Shown here piece by piece: positions 56,394 through 64,000 of a stretch of DNA of 64,000 bases. The stretch covers positions 59,715,178-59,779,177 of the forward strand of contig CP154956.1 of the NCBI GenBank assembly GCA_039621445.1, read 5' to 3'. Each line of letters opens with the position of its first letter. Within the stretch, counting starts at the first letter, position 1. The notes beneath the pieces were generated by a model, which saw nothing but the letters and a program-made list of their open reading frames with translations, was not told where the DNA came from and did not search any database. The position numbers and the translations under genes were made by a program. The DNA is from Euglena gracilis. Taxonomy: Eukaryota > Euglenida > Euglenophyceae > Euglenales.

Positions 56394-56631
56394 ATGGCCC
56401 AGGCGGTCCGCGTGTTGGTCCGCTTCCGCCCGCGGCCCGGGGCGGAGGCCGCGGCCGACGGGGTTGACGTGCGGCCCGGCGGCGGAGGTCGCGGTGGGCG
56501 GCCTCGGGAAGCGGTTCACGTACGACGGCGTGTTCGGCGGCGCCGCCACCAACGAGGAGGTCTTCCGCGCCGCGGCGCGCCCCTCGTGGCTGCGGCCCTC
56601 CAGGGCTACCATGGCACCGTGCTGGCTTATG
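56394..56631 (+). CDS. Kinesin-1-like motor, exon 1 (with two frame changes)
   Basis: ATG at 56,394 in a good context starts MAQAVRVLVRFRPRPG, the first strand of a kinesin motor (R-V-x-V-R-x-R-P). After about 25 codons the homology moves to the +1 frame (GGLGKRFTYDGVFGGAATNE, then EVFRAAARP; compare the family F-x-Y-D-x-V-F). At about 56,583 it returns to the first frame (LVAAALQGYHGTVLAYG). The second change is cured by one extra C in a CCCC run. It ends TATG|GTTTGC in phase 1. Either two indel errors in the assembly or real lesions are possible. Kinesins are ATP-driven microtubule motors. Confidence 0.85.
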
Positions 56632-56774
56632 GTTTGCCACACAATGGGGTCACCCAACCAAGAAGTCAAACGTTTGTGTCATTTGTGTTTCCCCAAGTTC
56701 TTGCCTCACATGCTTTTGTCCCTGTGGATGCCTGCCCCTTGTTGCCCCGCGTCGCATCTCATCCTGCACGTCAG

Positions 56775-56861
56775 GGCAGACAGGCAGCGGGAAGACCCAC
56801 ACTATGCTTGGTCCGGATGGAGCACACACCGCTCAGGCTTTGACCGACGACCTAAATTGTG
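56775..56861 (+). CDS. Kinesin-1-like motor, exon 2 (P-loop)
   Basis: The acceptor CACGTCAG ends at 56,774 and the donor TGTG|GTGTGC is at 56,862, phase 1 in and out. With the preceding codon it encodes GQTGSGKTHTMLGPDG, the Walker A nucleotide-binding loop G-Q-T-G-S-G-K-T shared by kinesins. AHTAQALTDDLNC then leads into the next exon. Confidence 0.93.
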
Positions 56862-57098
56862 GTGTGCCTCAGAATTGCTTGCTGCACCAAATTTCTCTTG
56901 GTTTCTTGTCCCCCAACGAACATTATTCAAACAATAGCAGAAAATTACCAGTGAATCTAAAGTCAAAAAAGCCACTGTATTTTCTTCAGTTATATTGATT
57001 TGGTTTTTTTAAAATCAGTCATCGAAGCCGATCTCACTCAACTCTGCAGAATTCTTCGTTCACGGCATCAGATGGTGAAGAGCCGTTTCCTCCAACAG

Positions 57099-57215
57099 GC
57101 ATCATCCCCCGGCTACTCTCGGAGTTGTTCCAGCGGCTGCAGGGCCTCCCCATCGCCGAGAAGAGATGGGCCGCCCAACTGACCTGCTACGAGATCTACA
57201 AAGAGACTATTCGAG
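57099..57215 (+). CDS. Kinesin-1-like motor, exon 3
   Basis: The acceptor TCCAACAG ends at 57,098 and the donor CGAG|GTGTCG is at 57,216. It encodes (G)IIPRLLSELFQRLQGLPI, then AEKRWAAQLTCYEIYKETIR. G-I-I-P-R and the Y-E-I-Y-x-E-x-I-R strand are family landmarks. Phase 1 in and out, consistent with neighbours. Confidence 0.93.
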
Positions 57216-57381
57216 GTGTCGCCGCCTTGACACAGAGGGCCGGCCATCCCCCCCCCCCCGAAGGACCTTGTTCCGATTGGCGTCCTGCATACCTCTGCCA
57301 GGCCTGGAAGGGAACCTGAGCAGGTTGGTGAAGTGGCACCGTTTGTGGCCAAAACCGGCCAGCCTGATGGTTGGCCCACAG

Positions 57382-57521
57382 ACCTCCTGGCGGGGGAGGC
57401 GGACGCGGGGAAGGAGTATCGCATCCGGCAGGACTTTACTGGCCAGCGGGGTATCTACGTGGAGAACCTCACTATCCACGAGGTGGGGAGCTTTGATCAT
57501 GCCATGCAGCTGCTCACCCAG
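57382..57521 (+). CDS. Kinesin-1-like motor, exon 4
   Basis: The acceptor GGCCCACAG ends at 57,381 and the donor ACCCAG|GTGTAC is at 57,522. Phase 1 in, 0 out. It encodes (D)LLAGEADAGKEYRIRQDFTG, then QRGIYVENLTIHEVGSFDHA and MQLLTQ. This matches the kinesin region D-L-L ... L-x-I-R-x-x-x-x-x-G-x-Y-V-x-x-L-T-x-x-x-V and the following helix. Confidence 0.92.
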
Positions 57522-57855
57522 GTGTACGGCCCCAGCCGGTGGTGATATCATGTGAGTCCATTGGGACTTCGGCTTGGGAGACTCCATGCAAGGGAGTCCA
57601 GCCAAACAGGTGAGTTGATGGCGTTCCGTGACACGGCCCAATGTCCAACCATTGAGGCACGCTTCATCTTCCACATCGGGCCATTTGGCGGCATTCCGAT
57701 CAACTTTATTTTCTCCAGCCCTCGTTCCTCGGTCCAGGTCCCTGTTGTTCACTGCTTCACCTTTCGGAAACCCCTCTTCCAAAGAAAAGAAGCTCTCAGG
57801 ATCAAGTTTAGGGCAGGGTGGACGCTTGGTTGCTTCCTCCGCGTGCCTCCCGCAG

Positions 57856-58064
57856 GCCGCCAGCCTTCGCGCCACGGCCGCCACCGCCGCGAACGACTGC
57901 AGCTCGCGCAGCCACAGCATCGTCACGCTGGACGTGGTGCAGACGGACCTGCTGGAGGGCGGGCTGCGCACGGGCCATTGCTGGGGCGGGCCCCGGCGCA
58001 CAGGCTTCACAGGAGTGGGCGCACAGCAATGGCCTGGCGGAGCACAATGGGCCGCCTGAACCTT
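57856..58064 (+). CDS. Kinesin-1-like motor, exon 5 region (switch I, start of switch II)
   Basis: The acceptor TCCCGCAG ends at 57,855, phase 0. The frame reads ATAATAANDCSSRSHSIVTL, then DVVQTDLLEGG. N-x-x-S-S-R-S-H-S is switch I. The next family segment (G-R-L-N-L-V, expected before D-L-A-G-S-E) is present at about 58,048-58,064 but in another frame, so an intron with unusual borders or an indel lies between about 57,975 and 58,045. The candidate donor GTTG|GTCACT at 58,065-58,066 leaves phase 1. The long minus-strand frame over this exon is a shadow. Confidence 0.8.
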
Positions 58065-58544
58065 GTTGGTCACTGTTGAGTGCATGCTTTTGCGGATGGT
58101 TGTGTGCGAGGGGATGCCAGCCCACTGCGAAGCCAGGCCTATATGAAGGGTACGGTCGAATTACAAATTGCGTTAAATTAAATTATGTGAAATTTTAAAC
58201 AAAATTAAGTGTTTCCCATTTCAAAAGGAGACATTGTCCAACCCAATCTTTTTTTGAAACCAGAAATCAGCCATCCACTCTTTCAGGGACACCCCCCTCC
58301 AAATTTTGGGACCCGAGCAAATTATAATTCTGGAGAAAGTCGAGATGGGCCCAGATCCAGAAAGGCGGATCCAGATGATGTAATTTCTCGCGATTCTTTC
58401 CCAAAGTTGAGATCAAGGTACAACTTTGACCCCGATTAAGTGCTTTTGTGTATCTTCAATTCCAAAAAAACAACAGGTGCAATGTGTCTCTTGACTGGAC
58501 ACTGAATGGTTTTTGAACACCCACATCGCACTCAGCGGTGCCAG

Positions 58545-58719
58545 CGATCTTGCTGGCTCAGAGAAAATTTCAAAGACTCGTGCGGATGGAGAGCGACTGA
58601 AAGAGGCCCAAAAGATCAATTTGTCGCTGACACTGCTCGGAAACGTCATCTACAAGCTCACGGACGGCAAATCCCTGCACATTCCTTACCGGGACTCGAA
58701 GCTGACTCGGTTGTTGCAG
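58545..58719 (+). CDS. Kinesin-1-like motor, exon 6 (switch II, L12)
   Basis: It starts after GTGCCAG (58,538-58,544) or slightly upstream after CACTCAG and ends TTGCAG|GTCCAC (donor 58,720). It encodes [20 protein letters not shown], then [20 protein letters not shown], then [24 protein letters not shown] is switch II and [13 protein letters not shown] is the microtubule-binding L12 region. The incoming phase is off by one from the obvious donor of exon 5. Confidence 0.93.
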
Positions 58720-58947
58720 GTCCACAGCCATTCTGGTACTTCTTTGCGTGTTCTGAGCCCCCTGAATTGCGTTTCTTAGGGCGTTGGTATTTTCTGTCTT
58801 CTTTCTTTTCCACGCAAATGACTATTCAAAGAAAAATAAGAAACATTTGTCCTTTTCTTCGGGAACCTCTTCCTCCTTTTTTCCCTTTTCACCCTTGGGT
58901 GTACAAAATTGCGAATCTGAAACGTTCTCGTTTTTGTCGCTCCGCAG

Positions 58948-59031
58948 GAGTCCCTTGGCGGGAACTCACAGACGTGTCTGCTCTGCATGTGCTCCCCAGC
59001 GGCTTCAGACCAAGCGGAAACGGTCAACGAG
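58948..59031 (+). CDS. Kinesin-1-like motor, exon 7
   Basis: The acceptor GCTCCGCAG ends at 58,947 and the donor AACGAG|GTGGCG is at 59,032, 28 codons, phase 0 on both sides. It reads ESLGGNSQTCLLCMCSPAAS, then DQAETVNE, the kinesin (E/D)-S-L-G-G-N-(S/A)-x-T motif followed by the strand ending S-P and the E-T helix. Confidence 0.93.
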
Positions 59032-60019
59032 GTGGCGTGGGTCTGAGGTTTTTTTGTGACATTATTACTATTATTTATTGCCGGATTGTCTCGGGATGCA
59101 GAGACCCAGGGAAAATAAATATCAGAAAATCTATACGTCAATCACCTCAATTCCAGCTTGAAAAACAAAGCTCGCAACATGAACACCACAATCAGCTAAA
59201 GTTCTTTCCACGTCCCACTGCTGAAAAGCGTTCCTCCTGACACTTGGGAGTTAAATAAAACAGAGTTCGTTGGATCTTTTGAAGTTTGTTTTCTTTGAAG
59301 AGGCAACCACAGGAGTTGAGGCGGGTCCTGTTTTCTGGATTCGCCAGATGTTGCAGAGTCAATTGGACTCTTTGAACCTGACGGGGTGGTTGGTCGAAAA
59401 ATCACTCTCTCCACCTGCACAATTTTTTTTGAGTTGCAAATTTGTTAAAAGGTTCCTTGTAATTCCTCAGTCAAATATCCTAAAGCAGATTCATTTCATT
59501 CAGCATCACAAGGAAAAGAGGATTCAGTACCTATTACGCCGATGCTTGACAGCCATCAAGTAAATGATCGGTCATTTTGTGGAAGTGTTTTTGAGTCCTC
59601 TCCAAGGGGAGCTGGTTTTTGGAGTGAAGTGTCTCCAACCTCCTCAACCTGGAGTTGGCAAAAAAAAGTGCTGTATGGACCTGCCTCCCGTACGATACAA
59701 TGGGCTTTTATCTCACCTCGGCTTCCTATTCAATGTGAACGATGAGGAAGAGTTTTCGAGTGACGGGTGTATGTTTGGCGGTGTTCTAATTTTTGCAACG
59801 TTTTCGTTGCGAGACTGAACGAAATGCGCTCGGTCTCCAGCCCAACGCTGCAGCCACGCTGTTATTTGCCAACCAGCCGCGGTGCAGCAATACAACTTGC
59901 TCCAGGATGTGGACTTTGCATTCACCTGGCAAAGAAATTGGAAAGGTGAATGCGCAGGTTTTTCTGAGAAGTTTGTTTGGTGCTATGTGATGTTCTGTAG
60001 ATTGCCAAAACGACCCTCG

Positions 60020-60057
60020 CATCATATATATACATCATATATATACATATATATACG

Positions 60058-60090
<33 letters not shown>

Positions 60091-60165
60091 ACATATATGT
60101 GTTTACATATGTATATATATCATACATCATATATATCATACATCATATATATCATATACATAGCT
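60020..60165. repeat. ATAT / TATG-rich microsatellite in kinesin intron
   Basis: ATATATAC, TATG and ATCATATAT units in tandem. No coding content. Confidence 0.9.
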
Positions 60166-60317
60166 TTCTATGGAGGACAGGTTGTTGCAGAATCCTCAAC
60201 CCGACTCAAGCCAACTCCCACGTCTGCTCCGAGACCACCGTATTGCCAGAAGACCAACCCCTCCTCCGCGCCTCACCTGCTTTCTTTTTCTTTTGGGTGG
60301 GCCGCCGGGCGGCTGCC

Positions 60318-60449
60318 GCCAACCGGGCGAAGCACATCCAGAACAAGCCGGCGGTGCACAAGGAGCTCAGTGCGGCGGAGCTGAACATGGCGTACCTGAA
60401 GGCGCAGGAGGAGCTCCGGACGCTGAAGGACCGCCTTGCGGCGTTTGAG
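60318..60449 (+). CDS. Kinesin-1-like, exon 8 (end of motor and neck)
   Basis: The frame reads RAAAANRAKHIQNKPAVHKE, then LSAAELNMAYLKAQEELRTL, then KDRLAAFE, before GAG|GTCCCG (donor 60,450). N-R-A-K-x-I-x-N-K-P ends the motor core. The A-V-x-x-E-L-S-A-A-E-L run is like conventional (kinesin-1) necks, especially fungal-type. No AG acceptor is visible in the 40 bases before it, so the left border is approximate. Confidence 0.85.
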
Positions 60450-60635
60450 GTCCCGCTGCTGATAGTTTTTACTCCAATTGGATGAATGTTGTTGGCAGCA
60501 CTGGGTTGGATCGTGAACAGCACCCCAGTTTGTTCAATTTATTCGCGTGCAGTGTGGTGATGAAGTTGGGGAGTTTTGCCGCTCAAAGGTTGGTCGTTCT
60601 TTCATCCATCTTCTTTCATCCATCAACTGAATGTA

Positions 60636-61062
60636 ACCCCCCCCCAAATATAAAACCCCCCCGGTTTTATAATTGGGCGGAAATTTCAAGACCCCGAGGG
60701 GGGTTTTATATTTGGGGGGGGTTTATATTCGGTCGGAAAAATCAACTTCCCGGTGGCTCCAGTAGACACTTTTTTGGTCCAAAATAACAAATACGCCCAC
60801 CCTTGGGGCTCCAAAAACTTCATTTTTCGGGCGAAGGAGCAATTTTCACATGTTTTTGGTAAAAATTGTTCCCAAAATCTGCCAAAAAATGACAATTTTG
60901 GGAGATATTTTGTCGAAATTTTTTCCTTCCGGCGCTTCGCGCCGGAGGGGGGGGGGTTATATTTGGGCGGGATTTCAAGGTCCTCAGGGGGGGTTTTATA
61001 TTTGGGGGGGTTTGTATTTGGGGGGGGGGTTATATTTGGGGGGTTTTATGAAGTGGATGGAC
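60636..61062. mobile_element. Foldback family 3 (CCCCAAATATAAAACCCC) cluster
   Basis: The left end GTAACCCCCCCCCAAATATA is followed by AAACCCCCC (60,633-60,662). The inverse GGGGGGTTTTATATTTGGGG occurs at 60,699-60,721 and again from about 60,990. Further GGTTATATTTGGG ends occur at about 60,954 and 61,029. The outer inverse pair (CATCCATCAACTGAATGTAA at 60,618 versus GGTTTTATGAAGTGGATGG at 61,043) suggests a foldback of about 430 bp. It lies wholly within the kinesin intron after exon 8 and contains the GGCGCTTCGCGCC palindrome (60,931). Confidence 0.6.
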
Positions 61063-61584
61063 CATTCTTTCGTCCATCCACCAGCCACCTGTCCATTTAA
61101 ACCGGCTGCAGAAATGAATAGCTTGCAAGGCCAAAACGCCAAATCACCTGCCCAAGAATTCTCTCAACTTTTTGTGTCGGAAAGCAAAGTTTTTAAAAAG
61201 GCCAGATTTTTGAGATGCTTTTGAGAAGGGTTTTCCATGCATTTTTTGTGGCAATACACATTGTGAAATGGAAGAAGGTTCTGTGATTGAAGGAAACTGC
61301 ATTATCGGTTGTTAGTGCATACAATATTTTTGTCTTCTCTCCCGACCTCGAGCATTTCTAACATTAGGACCAAGCCTCTCCATTCTTCCACAGAAAGGGG
61401 CATTTTCCAGCGGCCGTGGGGTGCCAGCAGACGACGCGACTGCCTCGACAGAGCGTCCCGCAAAGGACGAAACCGCAGTGTGCCGCCTCCGATGTCATTA
61501 TTGGATCAGGTCCAGGGCCGCCATCTGTGCTTTTCCACTCATTATGTTTTCCACGGTGGGTCCTACCCCGCCCCTGTTGGGCAG

Positions 61585-61683
61585 GAGCTGCGGGAAACGA
61601 TCCAGTCGCTGCTGAAGGAGTTGGACGAGGTGCGGGCGGAGCTGTACGAGAAGGAGGACCGCATCCGGGCCTTGCTGCAGAAG
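61585..61683 (+). CDS. Kinesin-1-like, coiled-coil exon
   Basis: The acceptor TTGGGCAG ends at 61,584 and the donor CAGAAG|GTGCCT is at 61,684. It is 33 codons in phase 0. It encodes ELRETIQSLLKELDEVRAEL, then YEKEDRIRALLQK, a strongly heptad-patterned coiled coil as in kinesin stalks. An additional linker-like frame (PADDATASTERPAKDE, about 61,421-61,470) between exon 8 and this exon may also be used. Confidence 0.75.
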
Positions 61684-61861
61684 GTGCCTGGCCCGACCTT
61701 CCCCTGCCAATCCTCCCCTGCCGGGGTTGCTCATTTCGGAGCTGCCTGCTTCAAATGGCGCATCTGCCGGCGTCTGCTCGCCAAATGCTTGGTGACAACA
61801 GTAGAACACACAGCCAGGAACGTCGACCACCCCCACAACTCCCTTATAAACTCAGGTTCAG

Positions 61862-62027
61862 TTCTACCAGGGCCGGAGCGAGGCATCAGAGGCGGCCGCG
61901 AAGGAATGGAAGGACAAGTACCTCCGAGAGAAGAAGGCGTGCGACTCCTGGCTGCGCAAGTTCACGGAGTTGTCGAACGATTCCAATGGCCGCACGAAGG
62001 AGAAACCCCGGCCCGCCATTGTGAAAG
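61862..62027 (+). CDS. Kinesin-1-like, stalk/tail exon
   Basis: The acceptor AGGTTCAG ends at 61,861 and the donor GAAAG|GTGTGG is at 62,028. Phase 0 in, 1 out. It encodes FYQGRSEASEAAAKEWKDKY, then LREKKACDSWLRKFTELSND and SNGRTKEKPRPAIVK: a charged helix, then a basic, Pro-containing tail. Adjacent phases fit the coiled-coil exon before it. Confidence 0.65.
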
Positions 62028-62104
62028 GTGTGGCTGGCTGCAGAATTTGGGTGGGAAGAATCTTTATGTCCCACAGCATGTGCTGCACATCTGCTCCTCC
62101 ACAG

Positions 62105-62166
62105 GGTCAAGTTTGGCGAAAAGATCTGCGTCAGCTTCTGCTGCGAAGGACGTGGCCTTTCTTGTG
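62105..62166 (+). CDS. Kinesin-1-like, possible tail exon
   Basis: After CTCCACAG (ends 62,104), phase 1 is satisfied (G|GG). It reads GSSLAKRSASASAAKDVAFL then V, and ends GTGAG|GTTG in phase 2. Ser/Ala/Lys-rich, low-complexity tail sequence. Supported only by phase agreement and splice signals. Confidence 0.4.
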
Positions 62167-62431
62167 AGGTTGTTTTGGTTGTTGTTGTTTTTGCAGCCTC
62201 ATAATTCCCCCCAATGACAATAATTCTTAACCACACATTTTCACATTTTCAGACTCATTTGAATGCTGCCCATTCATTGGAAGTGCTACAGAGGTGCTTT
62301 GATTTTTGTGACCTATGTCAGTTTCAGGCGGGAAGGTTTCAGTGGGTTTTGGCGATTTGCATAATAATTCTACGCCGACATGACGAGCTAACAAAGCAGT
62401 CGAATCCAACCCCAATTATTTTCCTCCTGTC

Positions 62432-62546
62432 CAGGCTCCTTCCAGCGACCGCAGCCCCTTCTCCAGGGGCAATGCTTTTTGGGGGGGATTGTCTGGGTTT
62501 CCCTCTGGCCCCCGACGCCCACCAAGAGGGAATTTCGGCCAATTGA
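62432..62546 (+). CDS. Kinesin-1-like, possible last exon
   Basis: After TCCTGTCCAG a G completes the preceding AG| codon. It reads (R)LLPATAAPSPGAMLFGGD, then CLGFPLAPDAHQEGISAN and TGA (62,544-62,546). Only the intron phase links it to the kinesin. Other frames across it are open too. Confidence 0.3.
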
Positions 62547-62609
62547 TCGGTGTCACAGACGCCAACCCCTCGATTTTAGTGTTTGCGACATTACAACTGA
62601 AGTTTTTCG

Positions 62610-62705
62610 AGTGGTTGACTCCCAGCAGCCAGCAGGGGGTGAGTGACCAACAAAGGGTTTTGAGTGATTTTCTTCTCTAAGTGGAAAGTGACCCCTGAGG
62701 GTGTT
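62610..62705. repeat. Dispersed repeat D2, copy c
   Basis: CAGCAGGGGGTGAGTGACCA, ..., TTTTGAGTGA, then CTAAGTGGAAAGTGACCCCT and GAGGGTG. It matches the tail of D2 at 18,840-18,860 and 41,860-41,880. Confidence 0.5.
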
Positions 62706-62747
62706 TTTAGAGAAGCTTGCATTCATCTTTTTGTTTCACGTACACAG

Positions 62748-62835
62748 TGGAGCCACCTGTGGAGGAGGTGGACCTGTATTACCTGCAAAAAGGTCTTCTT
62801 CTGCTCTTCCCAAGCCCCGCGCAAGACCCAGCCAG
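62748..62835 (+). CDS. Exon candidate downstream of kinesin, unidentified
   Basis: The acceptor ACGTACACAG (ends 62,747) and the donor GCCAG|GTGTTT (62,836) frame a Met-less reading EPPVEEVDLYYLQKGLLLLF then PSPAQDPA. Composition is natural and non-repetitive. A further frame after TTTTTCCAG (62,942 on) reads PSNQAVVLLEGVYSVAYLTI to a TGA near 63,002, possibly the next and last exon, though the intron phase does not match. No family is recognised. Confidence 0.35.
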
Positions 62836-63002
62836 GTGTTTCAGCTTTCTTTCTGTAGGATCGTGTTTTTCCGCATGAGGCTTGCGAAAGGCTTGCGAAA
62901 GGCTTGCCGAAATTTCCACTTCCCATGTTATCTTTTTCCAGCCCTCAAATCAGGCGGTTGTGTTGCTGGAGGGAGTTTATTCCGTTGCATACCTGACGAT
63001 TT

Positions 63003-63875
63003 GATACTTTTTGTTAGGCATCCCATTACACCTTACACGTGTTTTAATCAGGCAAATTGATGGCCACCTTGAATCTGGGGTGGTGGGAGTGAGCTTTGCA
63101 ATGCAGCCACCTCCAGTGCTGAAACAGGCGCTTATTTATTTCCATTCGGCTTCCTCTTTTCAGAGTGCTTCTGACAGCGACAGCTGCGTTGGCACCAACT
63201 TCAAGGTTGAAGACGACGCGGTTTGCTTCCATGCCCCTCCCAAAGTTCATGCATTTTGTTATGGAGGTCTTGGAAAAGCAGCCCTGTGGGAAATTTTGCT
63301 CTTGATTTGCTTTTGATCCAACGACCAGCGATCGGGGAGTCACAAGATTTTGAAAATTGCGGAATCGCAGCGAAATATGGTTTCCAAAAGCGTTGAAAGA
63401 CAGTAACACTTTGTGAGTTTTCTTTCAATGAGAAAAACGGCATATTGGATGGCCTTTGAGAGTGCACAAATGTGCAACCTTTGAGAAACACAGGACCTGT
63501 TGTTGGGCCCCTTCTCCCTTTTATGCAGCTTTTAGCTTTTGACGGCTTGGGGGAATGCAGGGCTTGACACAAGGGTGCAGGGCGATCCATTGGGAAGGAC
63601 CGCTTTTTTTGGCTAAGGCATACGGGGTCCGGGCGTACAGAGTCGAAAAATTGAAGTTTCGAAATACGCAGTTTTTGACATTTTGGGAGGATGAGCAAAG
63701 GTCCAAGGATGCCAGAAATAACTGTTTCCCCCAGAAGTCGACCTGTTTTTTTTTTGCCAAAATATGCCCATTTTTGGGGGCAGTTTGCCTGTATTTTTCA
63801 TTGAATGTGAACCACTCTCTCCAAGGGCGCGCCATGAAATATAATTTTCTTAAAGAACATGCTTTTCCGTTGGAT
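63003..63875. other. No confident gene
   Basis: A frame after CTTTTCAG (63,164 on) reads ASDSDSCVGTNFK before AAG|GTTGAA and could be a small exon. The rest (63,250-63,875) is unique AT-leaning sequence with no supported gene. Confidence 0.3.
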
Positions 63876-63899
63876 AGGATTGTTCCAATGCTGGTAGCA

Positions 63900-64000
63900 C
63901 CATTTACCTCCGAACCAGGGGTTTTCTTAAGCCGGAGGGGACCCCATTCCGCCGGGGGGTGCAGCCAGCCAGCAGCCCAAATTCGGGCTGGGACCCCCCC
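63900..64000. repeat. Dispersed repeat D3, inverted copy at window end
   Basis: CCAGGGGTTTTCTTAAGCCG, GAGGGGACC..., GCAGCCAGCCAGCAGCCCAA and GGGCTGGGACCCCCC. It relates to 6,478-6,560 and 41,465-41,655 with the order of elements rearranged. Confidence 0.4.

Noticed and set aside
57207-58085. 292-codon minus-strand frame
   Set aside because: It overlaps several kinesin exons and introns whose + strand coding is proven by motifs and phase. GC-rich third positions leave the opposite strand open.

Overview
This window looks like nuclear DNA of an intron-rich unicellular eukaryote (an alga or flagellated protist). Nothing in it resembles a prokaryotic operon. Coding pieces are short, GC-rich islands of roughly 75-280 bp. 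They are bounded by GT...AG splice signals and sit in long, repeat-laden, AT- or homopolymer-rich introns and intergenic DNA. Many acceptors are an uninterrupted poly-C run followed by AG. I cannot name the species. A flagellate lineage with GC-rich third codon positions is a reasonable guess, because a kinesin-1-like motor and an EF-hand protein are present.

The best-supported genes are both on the + strand. (1) A kinesin heavy chain begins at 56,394. Its motor-domain exons can be followed with matching intron phases through P-loop, switch I, switch II and neck. Coiled-coil exons continue to about 62.0 kb and perhaps to a stop near 62.5 kb. Its first exon needs two reading-frame changes, and two further junctions do not join cleanly. 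(2) An EF-hand protein has exons at 38,889-39,091, 39,835-39,928, 40,019-40,232, about 40,889-40,974, 41,183-41,256, about 41,911-42,057 and 43,225-43,375 (stop). Weaker sets of exon-like islands suggest a multi-pass membrane protein (13.2-18.5 kb) and an alpha-helical, HEAT/ARM-like protein (47.2-54.2 kb). I cannot identify either.

The rest is repeats. Tetranucleotide microsatellites fill 1-640 and 8.28-9.26 kb. A satellite occupies 20.0-31.7 kb: a homogenised core (20.0-27.2 kb) has 66-bp units nested in modules of about 370-580 bp, and a strongly diverged side (27.8-31.7 kb) has units of about 64 bp. A tandem duplication rich in CAG/CCA/GCC-type triplets spans 31.95-33.7 kb. Several families of foldback (inverted-terminal) elements are also present, many with the form TA-C(n)...G(n)-TA.

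The most interesting observation is this foldback class. One 325-bp copy (32,274-32,598) sits in one arm of the duplication and is missing from the other arm, which gives an internal empty site and indicates insertion. Copies of the same family lie at 10,707-11,053 and 9,767-10,202. Unrelated families with the same poly-C/poly-G, TA-flanked design lie at 16.0, 51.5 and 60.6 kb.

No convincing tRNA, rRNA, CRISPR array, transposase, or complete intronless gene was seen.
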